Shown: positions 1 to 5,357 of the stretch, one piece after another
Layout of the letters: each line of letters opens with the position of its first letter
Numbering within the stretch: position 1 is the stretch's first letter
From: a bacterium
GTDB lineage: Bacteria; Pseudomonadota; Alphaproteobacteria; Rs-D84; CACZYB01
NCBI GenBank assembly: GCA_024692925.1
Contig: JAILLX010000057.1
Location: 1 to 7,457 of the forward strand
DNA: 7,457 nucleotides
Direction: 5' to 3'
Notes under the pieces: model-generated
The model's input: the letters and a program-made list of their open reading frames with translations, nothing else
What the model was told of the DNA's origin: nothing
Database searches by the model: none
Position numbers and translations under genes: made by a program

Positions 1-62
1 AAACGATTTGGATGACTATGTTATGGGGATGAAAGGAAACCTTATAGTCATCCAAATCGTTT
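1..62. repeat. Perfect 19-bp inverted repeat at the window edge
   Basis: Bases 1-19 are the exact reverse complement of 44-62, and a G.T pair (20/43) extends the stem to 20. The loop is about 22 bases (21-42). The repeat lies inside the open frame of the CorA-like gene, which is an odd place for a perfect long stem, and its left arm is the very first base of the window, so it may extend further. There is no T-run, so it is not a standard terminator. It may be a real palindromic element or a fold-back (chimeric) artefact at a contig end. Confidence 0.85.
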
Positions 63-475
63 TGCAATTCGAAAAGGGAAAGAAGACTGGAGTTTTTAAC
101 TTTCGTTTTCGAAGAACTTTTTATTTTTTTTATCTTTTTATCAACATTTTTTAAAAGTTTGAAATAACTTTCCGTAATTTTTCCAATTATATCAACAAGA
201 ATAAGTAATGTTGTTTTATGATTAATGTCAATTTCGTATGGAAAATCATCAGTATGAAGCAACAGCATGGTATCTTTTGTTATATGAACACCAAGTGTAG
301 ATACTTCGGTTTTTACAGGATATTTTAAAATAACCTCGGTATAGTTAGTCTTTTCTAAAAATCGAGCAATCTCGCTTGTATCTTGAACATCAAGAAGCAA
401 ATCTTTATCCAATTTATAGGTTTCAACGATTTCTTCAATATTGTTATCTTTTACATTTATATTTTCAATAATCAT
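1..475 (-). CDS. CorA-like divalent cation transporter, N-terminal part (runs off left edge)
   Basis: An open frame of 158 codons starts at ATG 475-473 and has no stop before the left edge. A strong Shine-Dalgarno GGAGG (485-481) lies 5 bases before the ATG. The product resembles the cytoplasmic N-terminal domain of CorA-family Mg2+/Co2+ channels: acidic N-terminus, a strand reading LGVHITKDTMLLLHTDD (about residues 61-77), then LVDIIGKITESYFKLL (about 95-110), followed by a long charged helix (KNVDKKIKKIK) and LSLFELQNDLDDYK (about 133-146), like the stalk helix of the family. The membrane helices and the diagnostic GMN motif would lie outside the window, so the call rests on the N-domain pattern only. 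The last 13 or so codons fall in the inverted repeat 1-62 and may not be genuine. It is transcribed divergently from the tmRNA gene. Confidence 0.7.
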   Translation of the reverse strand, partial: MIIENINVKDNNIEEIVETYKLDKDLLLDVQDTSEIARFLEKTNYTEVILKYPVKTEVSTLGVHITKDTMLLLHTDDFPYEIDINHKTTLLILVDIIGKITESYFKLLKNVDKKIKKIKSSSKTKVKNSSLLSLFELQNDLDDYKVSFHPHNIVIQIV

Positions 476-501
476 TTTAACCTCCGATTAACCAGATTAA
501 T

Positions 502-532
502 AGTATATCACAATTTTATTAAATTTCTACAA
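502..532 (-). promoter_or_regulatory. Candidate promoter of the CorA-like gene
   Basis: Read on the minus strand, a TATACT -10 box (507-502) lies about 27 bases before the start codon. A weak -35 candidate TTGTAG (532-527) is 19 bases upstream, longer than ideal. The -10 box is good and the -35 poor. Confidence 0.4.
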
Positions 533-557
533 AATCTGCTATAAGAAATAATTGCTC

Positions 558-586
558 TTGAAAAATGTTTGAAATTTTCATATAAT
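558..586 (+). promoter_or_regulatory. Sigma-70-type promoter of the tmRNA gene
   Basis: TTGAAA (558-563), a 17-base spacer and a perfect TATAAT (581-586) predict transcription start near 593, just upstream of the acceptor segment of ssrA. Confidence 0.75.
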
Positions 587-608
587 TAAAAAGTCAGCAA
601 TGACTATG

Positions 609-670
609 ATACTAAATCTTAATTGGAATAGGTATTTCGGACTGGGGGGCGGTACCCCATACCTCCACCA
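609..670 (+). ncRNA. tmRNA acceptor piece
   Basis: This segment contains one strand of P2 (616-624 and 632-637), the T-arm (stem 643-647 with 655-659, loop 648-654 GGCGGTA), the 3' strand of the acceptor stem (660-666), A667 and encoded CCA (668-670). The T-loop is not the TTCRANY form of normal tRNAs; GGGCGGTACCC-type arms are what I recall from alphaproteobacterial acceptor pieces. The exact 5' end is uncertain (593-611). Confidence 0.8.
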
Positions 671-682
671 AAAAAGATATAT

Positions 683-858
683 GGGGGTAAAATAGCATCG
701 ACGGATACAATAAAGGGTTAAGGTGTATCAAGTGATGATTCCGACTTTCAATCGGGTCAAAAAAAATGAACGCAAATGATAATCGTTCTTTCGCAATGGC
801 TGCTTAATAGCAGTTTAGCGAACAAAATTCTTTAAGGATATAGAACCCTTAAAGTGGG
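683..858 (+). ncRNA. tmRNA coding piece
   Basis: It begins with the 5' strand of the acceptor stem (683-689) and a D-like region ending in ATCGACGG. The other P2 strand (703-708, 716-724) follows, then a PK1-like hairpin (740-744 with 752-756), an A-run (759-766), the tag frame (772-807), a P5-like hairpin enclosing the stop codons (790-794 with 818-822, and 800-803 with 810-813), and a terminal 8-bp hairpin (830-837 with 847-854). The 3' end is a guess: it lies after the last hairpin and before the terminator. Confidence 0.8.
772..807 (+). other. tmRNA proteolysis tag frame, ANDNRSFAMAA + stop
   Basis: From the likely resume codon GCA (772-774) the frame encodes A-N-D-N-R-S-F-A-M-A-A and ends with TAA, directly followed by TAG. 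ANDN at the start and a hydrophobic-Ala-Ala end are typical of alphaproteobacterial tags recognised by ClpXP-type proteases. With the alanine from charging, the tag would be 12 residues, a little shorter than the well-known AANDNFAEEFAVAA of Caulobacter. The resume codon is assigned by analogy. Confidence 0.85.
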
Positions 859-862
859 GTTT

Positions 863-898
863 GGGGCTTTCCTATCAACAGAAAAGCCTCATTTTTTT
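863..898 (+). terminator. Intrinsic terminator of the tmRNA gene
   Basis: The stem 863-873 pairs with 880-890 (10 pairs with one C.A mismatch and one G.T), with a 6-base loop, followed by A and seven T (892-898). It ends the ssrA transcript and separates it from the next unit. Confidence 0.85.
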
Positions 899-945
899 AT
901 CTAAGATATTCTTATTTTGTTTATTTTAAGTTGTATTTTTATTGC

Positions 946-973
946 TTGACAATTTTTATGCAAGTAATATACT
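946..973 (+). promoter_or_regulatory. Promoter of the two-gene unit at 1001-1797
   Basis: A perfect TTGACA (946-951), 16 bases and TATACT (968-973). Predicted start is near A980 in the sequence CCTCATTA, which recurs at the same relative place in the rpmH promoter. Confidence 0.75.
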
Positions 974-1000
974 TTCCTCATTAAAATAAAAGGATTAATG

Positions 1001-1219
1001 ATGAATAATATTTCACAAACAAAAGAATTTTATGATTTTTTAAAAAATATTGATAAGAAAAATACCGAAGTTCCTCCCGTTCGAATTATTAATATGAAAA
1101 CAGGGGAAACTTTTCCAACAAATGAAATGACTGCATTTTCTGATTTTGAACGTTTATCAAAAAAATATGGTGGTGATTGTAGTCTTTTCGTTCCTGTTGA
1201 TTATAGGGAAGGTCGATAA
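1001..1219 (+). CDS. Hypothetical protein, 72 aa, first gene of a pair
   Basis: A small protein I do not recognise. Two consecutive ATGs occur (998 and 1001); the second is preferred because AAAAGGA (988-994) lies 6 bases before it but only 3 before the first. The product is hydrophilic with an amphipathic, Lys-rich N-terminal half (QTKEFYDFLKNIDKK), a segment VRIINMKTGETFPTNEM (about residues 27-43) that could be a beta hairpin, and one cysteine. There is no signal peptide or membrane segment, so it is probably cytosolic. Its stop is 2 bases from the next start, and the shared promoter indicates co-transcription. The good promoter, ribosome site and tight spacing support it as a real gene. 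Confidence 0.75.
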   Translation: MNNISQTKEFYDFLKNIDKKNTEVPPVRIINMKTGETFPTNEMTAFSDFERLSKKYGGDCSLFVPVDYREGR

Positions 1220-1221
1220 TT

Positions 1222-1797
1222 ATGAAAATTTCTTATCCTAGTAAAGATGGAAAAATAAAAACTGAAACTTTCGGTGGTTTTTCTGTTTATTTAGAGGTAA
1301 ACGGTGATAAATCATCAGATGATTTATATTCTTTGGATGGTGATGATCTTTACCGTTGTGATAAAAAGGATTGTTCTTATTACAAAGAATGTTCAAAGGA
1401 TTGTATCTCATATTCCGAGCTTAACAAACATTGTGTATATATGAAAAAATTAAAATCTCTTATCGCAGAGTATAATGCCAATTTTTCTATAATATCGATG
1501 TCAACCTTATGGGGTAAACTTTTTGGTGATACTGATGGATTATCGAATGAAGCTATTGATAATACTGTGGTTCATATAGAACACGATTGTAAAAATTGCC
1601 CAAAATTCGAAAATTGTAAGGAATTAGTTGTTAATTCAGGTAAATGTAATTGCGAATTTTCATCAAAATTGTTTGAGCTTAGTGCATATGGTACAGGCGG
1701 AATTCCTGTTTGGAATGATGAACACACTCACTGTGAAGCTATTATGTATGGTAAATGTGCAAAGGCTTACCTTTCATCAAAAGAAAAACAGAGATAA
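1222..1797 (+). CDS. Hypothetical cysteine-rich cytosolic protein, 191 aa
   Basis: The start ATG 1222 follows GGAAGG (1208-1213) at 8 bases. Twelve cysteines are arranged in three groups: C46, C51, C57, C61, C71 (x4, x5, x3, x9 spacings); C123, C126, C132, C142, C144 (CxxC-x5-C-x9-CxC); and C171, C179 with H168 and H170 close by. No signal peptide or membrane helix is visible, so a reduced, metal-binding state (zinc or Fe-S cluster) is more likely than disulfides; that is inference. A hydrophobic middle (about 79-100) separates the first two groups. I cannot assign a family. It is translated from the same message as the 72-residue protein upstream, with no clear terminator before the rpmH promoter, so some read-through into rpmH is possible. 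Confidence 0.8.
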   Translation: MKISYPSKDGKIKTETFGGFSVYLEVNGDKSSDDLYSLDGDDLYRCDKKDCSYYKECSKDCISYSELNKHCVYMKKLKSLIAEYNANFSIISMSTLWGKLFGDTDGLSNEAIDNTVVHIEHDCKNCPKFENCKELVVNSGKCNCEFSSKLFELSAYGTGGIPVWNDEHTHCEAIMYGKCAKAYLSSKEKQR

Positions 1798-1810
1798 TAG
1801 TATTTTATAC

Positions 1811-1839
1811 TTGACTTTATTGTTATTTATATATAAAAT
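1811..1839 (+). promoter_or_regulatory. Promoter of rpmH
   Basis: TTGACT (1811-1816), 17 bases, TAAAAT (1834-1839); TATAAA at 1832-1837 is an alternative -10 with a 15-base spacer. The predicted start near A1846 falls in CCTCATTA (1842-1849), the same 8-mer as downstream of the promoter at 946-973. Confidence 0.65.
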
Positions 1840-1874
1840 ACCCTCATTATTTTAAACATTAAAAGGTGAATATT

Positions 1875-2021
1875 ATGAAAAGAACATTTCAACCATCAAA
1901 AATCGTAAGATCAAGAAGACATGGTTTTCGTGCAAGAATGGCTACATTAAACGGAAGAAAAGTATTGAATGCAAGACGTGCAAAAGGTAGAAAACGCCTT
2001 TGTGTACAAGTTGAATTCTAA
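1875..2021 (+). CDS. rpmH: Large ribosomal subunit protein bL34
   Basis: A 48-residue, very basic protein beginning MKRTFQPSKIVRSRRHGF and continuing RARMATLNGRKVLNARR to GRKRL, the standard L34 pattern that binds 23S rRNA in the 50S subunit. Typical alphaproteobacterial L34 is about 44 residues; here a short CVQVEF tail follows KRL. The ribosome site AAAAGGTG (1861-1868) is 6 bases before the ATG. It has its own promoter and lies upstream of rnpA, its usual partner, with a hairpin between the two. Confidence 0.97.
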   Translation: MKRTFQPSKIVRSRRHGFRARMATLNGRKVLNARRAKGRKRLCVQVEF

Positions 2022-2045
2022 TACTTTACGACACAAAATCAAATT

Positions 2046-2071
2046 GGGTCATCTTTGTGTGACCCTTTTTT
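2046..2071 (+). terminator. Intrinsic terminator or attenuator between rpmH and rnpA
   Basis: GGGTCA (2046-2051) pairs with TGACCC (2060-2065) around an 8-base loop, followed by six T. ACACAAA (2031-2037) is exactly complementary to TTTGTGT (2054-2060), which covers most of the loop and the first base of the 3' arm, so an alternative helix or pseudoknot is possible. It probably reduces rnpA transcription relative to rpmH. Confidence 0.75.
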
Positions 2072-2107
2072 ATTGAAAAAAATAAAAATTTTGGTATTAT
2101 TCTTTCT

Positions 2108-2578
2108 ATGGTAAATTATTTAAGAAAACAAAATAGTCCAGTTAAGGTTGCGATTTTAAAAAGTCGTAAACTTGATTTTTATCGAATAAATCCTTTTGGT
2201 ATAGTTCGCAATGGTTTTAAGCGATTGATACGAAAGGGTATTGTTGAAAAGGGGGCTGAACGACCAAAAGATAATCCAAATCGTTTTGTAAATCCTGCTT
2301 TTTTAACCCATTGGTCTGAAACAAGGTTTAGCGATGGTAATATCCACGTTGGTTTTACTGTTTCTGTGAAAAGTACATCGAAACGTGCGAATAAAAGAAA
2401 TCTTATTCGTCGCCGTTTGAAATATGCAGTAAATCAAAATATTCGAAATTTCAGAATTGAAGGATATGATCTTGTTTTTACAGCTAGAAGTGGATTTTTA
2501 GATTTCGAATATGACGAAATTGACTATCAAATGAAACGCGTTCTTAAATACATAGAATGTAGATTAAAGGAAAAATAA
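2108..2578 (+). CDS. rnpA: Ribonuclease P protein component
   Basis: This is the protein subunit of RNase P, which helps the catalytic RNA bind and cleave pre-tRNA 5' leaders. The family signature is clear: strand HVGFTVSVKS (residues 80-89), then KRANKRNLIRRRLK (92-105), equivalent to the RNR motif helix (R97, N98, R101, R102), and a final helix with DLVFTARSG (121-129). At 156 residues it is longer than the usual 110-130; the extra length lies between LKSRKLDF (17-24) and residue 79, where about 55 residues replace roughly 30. The ATG at 2108 has no visible Shine-Dalgarno and no better start was found; the first 14 or so residues could be non-native. Its TAA abuts the stop of the minus-strand gene. 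The yidD/yidC genes that commonly follow rnpA are absent. Confidence 0.93.
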   Translation: MVNYLRKQNSPVKVAILKSRKLDFYRINPFGIVRNGFKRLIRKGIVEKGAERPKDNPNRFVNPAFLTHWSETRFSDGNIHVGFTVSVKSTSKRANKRNLIRRRLKYAVNQNIRNFRIEGYDLVFTARSGFLDFEYDEIDYQMKRVLKYIECRLKEK

Positions 2579-3724
2579 CTACCAGGAAAGTTTTATTGAA
2601 CTTCCTTCTGAAATAATTTCACCACTTGGGAGATTGCAAACGCCATAGATTCGGTTTCCTTTTTCTTTTTCCATAATCATTGCAGTAGCCAAACTTGTTG
2701 CACCACTTGAAAGCATTCCTGAACTAGCATTAAATCCAGCAGTTATACCAGTCAAAGCACCTTCTCTTGCATCAACTGTCTTCGTTTCTCCTGTTTTTTT
2801 ATCTATCTTTTGAACCTTTACATTTTCCGATGATGTATAATAATTTCCATTATCATCTTTTTGTGTTTTAGTTTCTTTTTTAATCTTAAGTCCTGCTGTT
2901 AATCCAGAAGTAACTCCTGCAACAGTACCAGCAACCAATTGTGCAACACTAGTCCATTTTTGAATCTGTGCAGCTTGATAACCATCACTGTCTTGATAAC
3001 ATTCTCCAACACCAAACAAATCTGCATCACAAATATAGTTTCGTCCGTCAAGATACCATGTTAATGATTTTGATTCTGAACCACATTTATATTGTTTTCC
3101 ATTGTATGCTGGTCTTGTGTATTTTACGGTAATCGCACATTTTCCAGTAGATTCATTGAACTGTCCACCATATAAATCCCCTTCACAAAAAGCCTTTTTT
3201 TCAGCCTTTAGAAATGGGCCAGTAAAGTAATTTTTGAAATCTTCACGTTTACTTTCATCAACTAATAATTTACAATTCATAAAGACATTATCAAAATTTA
3301 AACTTTTATAACATTCAACATTGTTTGGTTGTTCATCACTTCCTGCACAACTTGTCTGCATGCAAATTCTAAATTCTTCCCATTTTGCATCCTTTGACAT
3401 ATCTTTTATTTCTGAACTTGATGGTGCAACTTCTGTATCAGAAGCAGAAACAACTTCCTCAACTACATTTGCTGAAGTAACAGGAACACTTGTTGTTGTC
3501 GTTGTTGTCGCTGATGTTTGTATATCACTCTCACTATCAGAAGTTATTATTGAACTTTCCGAAGATGCAGATTTCACAGTATTTTTCTTTTTTTTCGAAG
3601 TTTTCTTTTTCTTTGAAGATCTTGCTGAAGAAGATTTTTTTCTTGCATATACATCATCAACTTGCAAACCCAAAGGATATGCAATAACAAGCAAACTAAC
3701 TAAAATCTTTTTTAAAGAACTCAA
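2579..3724 (-). CDS. Exported cysteine-rich paralog, array member 4 (381 aa)
   Basis: Start chosen at TTG (3724-3722) because AGGAG (3736-3732) stands 7 bases before it. The longer frame from TTG 3742 would translate this ribosome site as Arg-Arg-Arg and has none of its own. The N-terminus SSLKKILVSLLVIAYPLGLQ is a Sec-type signal, with possible cleavage after VYA. A Lys/Ser linker (about 28-60) and a Ser/Thr/Val-rich stretch with a Thr run (about 73-78) follow. The cysteine domain has C121-x4-C126, C138, C151-x28-C180, C196 (CAITVKY), C214, C232 and C242. Gly/Ala/Thr-rich segments (about 262-279 and 324-349) flank a charged insert, and the protein ends with C363 and a terminal Trp. It lacks the N-terminal CMNK-type module of array members 2 and 3. 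It is probably the last gene of the operon, 61 bases after its neighbour. I do not recognise the family; a role as an exported envelope protein is inferred. Confidence 0.85.
   Translation of the reverse strand: MSSLKKILVSLLVIAYPLGLQVDDVYARKKSSSARSSKKKKTSKKKKNTVKSASSESSIITSDSESDIQTSATTTTTTSVPVTSANVVEEVVSASDTEVAPSSSEIKDMSKDAKWEEFRICMQTSCAGSDEQPNNVECYKSLNFDNVFMNCKLLVDESKREDFKNYFTGPFLKAEKKAFCEGDLYGGQFNESTGKCAITVKYTRPAYNGKQYKCGSESKSLTWYLDGRNYICDADLFGVGECYQDSDGYQAAQIQKWTSVAQLVAGTVAGVTSGLTAGLKIKKETKTQKDDNGNYYTSSENVKVQKIDKKTGETKTVDAREGALTGITAGFNASSGMLSSGATSLATAMIMEKEKGNRIYGVCNLPSGEIISEGSSIKLSW
2585..2605 (-). terminator. Weak hairpin at the rnpA / array convergence
   Basis: GGAA-GTT (2585-2588, 2590-2592, one bulged A) pairs with AAC-TTCC (2599-2605) around a 6-base loop. 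On the minus strand a T-rich stretch occurs only about 10 bases later and there is no T-run for the plus strand. It could slow either polymerase, but it lies inside the last codons of the minus-strand gene and is not a convincing terminator. Confidence 0.25.
3492..3509. repeat. Two perfect 9-bp tandem units (Thr codons)
   Basis: GTTGTTGTC occurs twice in direct succession and encodes six threonines in the linker of the minus-strand gene. Units of 9 bp change length in frame. Confidence 0.8.
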
Positions 3725-3731
3725 TAATCTT

Positions 3732-3736
3732 CTCCT
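3732..3736 (-). promoter_or_regulatory. Ribosome binding site that decides the TTG start
   Basis: AGGAG read on the minus strand, 7 bases before TTG at 3724. No other start in this frame has a comparable site. Confidence 0.7.
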
Positions 3737-3785
3737 ATACAAAAATAAATTTTATCATACTTTCTTTATAAATAAAAGGATTTTT

Positions 3786-5357
3786 TTAATTTTTCCACAA
3801 TAACATAATTATTTCGTTTTCCGTTCCAAACCATTCATTGTTAAGGAAGCAACTTCCTTTTTCCGAAAGTGTTTGATTTACAACACCATAACCAGAAGCT
3901 CTATCAACTTCGGCTTGTTTTATAATAGCATTTTGTTCTTCCTCCATTTGTTGTCTATCTGCTATTTCATCTATTACGACATTAGCTGTTTGAGAAGTAA
4001 TGTCCAAACCAATACTTGTATAGGTTAGGGCGTTTGTTGTTGTTTGAAGTGCCTTTCCAGCCTTTGATAATTCCGTGACTGAACCATCAGCATTTTGAAT
4101 AATGTTTTTAGCATTTTTACCGGCATTTTTTAATCCTGAAGAAACTGCACTCGCATTTTTTGAAACAGCACCAACTTCTTTTACTCCTTTTGCAAAAGAC
4201 AATGAACTCAAAGTTATTGATAGTCCATTGCTTACAGCGGATGATGTTAAATTCATAGCATCTATTTTCCCATCTTTGTAATCTTTTATATCCATACCAA
4301 GATTTGCTCCTGCTTCGGCAATATCAATACCACTTGAAACTAACGAACCAATAGGATCAGAAGTTCCAGCCATACCCAAAACTGCACCCGCAGTATTAAA
4401 TCCTGTTGCAGTCAAAGACAAAACTTTATTTACATCATTTTGTTTTTTCTCCCAACTATCAGATTGAACTGTTCCAAATGCACTTGCAGAACATTCTACG
4501 TATTCACCAACTGCAACTTTTTTAGAAGATTTTATATTTTCTTTGTTTTTACCGTATGTGACAGTCACATAACATTTCTTTCTATCATTAGACAATGTTC
4601 CTTTCATGGATTTGCACGATTGTTCTCTTTTTAATGCCATTTCATCAAGAAACATTTGTTTTGTACCCAAAGGTGAAGCAGATTTTGCTATTACCTTTGA
4701 ACAAAATGCATCAACACTGAATTTTGCATAATCTTCATTAAAGCAAAGACTATATTCAGGAAAGGAAAAGTTTTCATATCCAGCAATACTTTTAACTGTG
4801 CAGGCATCTTTTACACAAGCTTTTAATTCTGCTAAATCACCAGAGATTCCCTTTGCTTTCAAGGAATCTTCTTTTGAAATCATCAAACAGTCCCTTTGCA
4901 CTAAATTTTTATATTTTTCAGTAATTAATCTTCTGTCTTCAGAACATTTATCCAAAATTTCAGTACAACTTTTTTTAGCATATTCAAAAGCCTCAAAACC
5001 CTGTCTAACTTTCATTCCTTCTATATCAATAAAATTTGTTGATAAAGAACTTGATGATCTATCTTCATAACAAATACATTTTCCTAAACTGTCATTGGAA
5101 CAAACTTTATTCATACATCTTGTGTATTCAGAATCGCAAAGCGATGAACTCATCTTTTCTGATGAAGATTTTATTTCTTCAACTTTTGTATCCAAAGATT
5201 TCGTTTTTATATCGGATCTTTTATTATTTGATTTATTTGCATTTCTTCTTCCACCAGTTTTAGAACCAGAGGATTTTCTCAAACTGCTTTTGCTTGAAGA
5301 TTGAACTTCGGATGTTATTACAAACAAAGATAAAATTAATAAACTTACTTTTTTCAT
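3786..5357 (-). CDS. Exported cysteine-rich paralog, array member 3 (523 aa)
   Basis: Start chosen at ATG 5357: it has GGAGAG (5369-5364) 6 bases upstream, overlaps the previous stop as ATGA, and gives a clean signal peptide, MKKVSLLILSLFVITSEVQS. The frame is open 12 codons further (ATG 5393), which would bury the signal. After a basic Ser/Lys/Arg/Asn-rich linker (about 20-60) come module A (C74-x6-C81-x4-C86-x7-C94-x-C96), C131-x6-C138-x18-C157, then the shared core C181-x4-C186, C205, C219-x28-C248, C262 (CYVTVTY), and VGEYVEC with C289. A long Gly/Ala/Ser-rich region without cysteine (about 310-465, e.g. LTATGFNTAGAVLGMAG) is partly hydrophobic and may be helical. A charged helix (about 465-485) and a C-terminal module with C503, ending LLWKN, close it. 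Family not recognised. Confidence 0.88.
   Translation of the reverse strand: MKKVSLLILSLFVITSEVQSSSKSSLRKSSGSKTGGRRNANKSNNKRSDIKTKSLDTKVEEIKSSSEKMSSSLCDSEYTRCMNKVCSNDSLGKCICYEDRSSSSLSTNFIDIEGMKVRQGFEAFEYAKKSCTEILDKCSEDRRLITEKYKNLVQRDCLMISKEDSLKAKGISGDLAELKACVKDACTVKSIAGYENFSFPEYSLCFNEDYAKFSVDAFCSKVIAKSASPLGTKQMFLDEMALKREQSCKSMKGTLSNDRKKCYVTVTYGKNKENIKSSKKVAVGEYVECSASAFGTVQSDSWEKKQNDVNKVLSLTATGFNTAGAVLGMAGTSDPIGSLVSSGIDIAEAGANLGMDIKDYKDGKIDAMNLTSSAVSNGLSITLSSLSFAKGVKEVGAVSKNASAVSSGLKNAGKNAKNIIQNADGSVTELSKAGKALQTTTNALTYTSIGLDITSQTANVVIDEIADRQQMEEEQNAIIKQAEVDRASGYGVVNQTLSEKGSCFLNNEWFGTENEIIMLLWKN

Larger units (their letters stand above)
593..862 (+). ncRNA. ssrA: Circularly permuted two-piece tmRNA (ssrA) precursor
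   Basis: tmRNA with SmpB rescues stalled ribosomes and tags the unfinished protein for proteolysis. In this gene the usual order is swapped: the T-arm and CCA-ending acceptor strand (to 670) come first, then a 12-base linker, then the segment that begins GGGGGTA (683) and carries the tag frame. The acceptor stem closes across the linker: 683-689 pairs with 660-666 (7 pairs, one G.T), leaving A667 as discriminator and CCA at 668-670. A second long-range helix (P2) can form: 716-724 with 616-624 (9 pairs, three G.T), and 703-708 with 632-637. The precursor is expected to be cut in the linker into two RNAs held together by these helices, as known for alphaproteobacterial tmRNAs. The 5' end is set from the promoter and the 3' end from the terminator that follows; both are approximate. 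Confidence 0.9.

Noticed and set aside
50..64. 15-base identity between the left repeat arm (50-64) and rnpA (2274-2288)
   Set aside because: In an AT-rich sequence one such match is not strong; the rnpA copy lies in a normal coding context and the identity stops at both sides.
643..670. A stand-alone tRNA at the CCA end
   Set aside because: There is no anticodon or D-arm upstream; the T-arm and CCA belong to the tmRNA acceptor piece, and the partner strand of the stem lies downstream at 683-689.
1628..1855. Overlapping plus-strand frame within the 12-cysteine gene
   Set aside because: It is an out-of-frame shadow without a ribosome site; the real frame has coupled translation and a patterned cysteine content.
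3743..3785. A separate promoter in the gap before array member 4
   Set aside because: A TATGAT-like -10 (3759-3754) exists but no acceptable -35 lies 16-18 bases upstream; operon read-through is simpler.
3321..3803. Plus-strand open frame of 160 codons opposite array member 4
   Set aside because: It is the shadow of the Lys/Ser-rich coding strand: poly-F and poly-V stretches, no ribosome site, and antisense to a gene with a good signal peptide and conserved cysteines.
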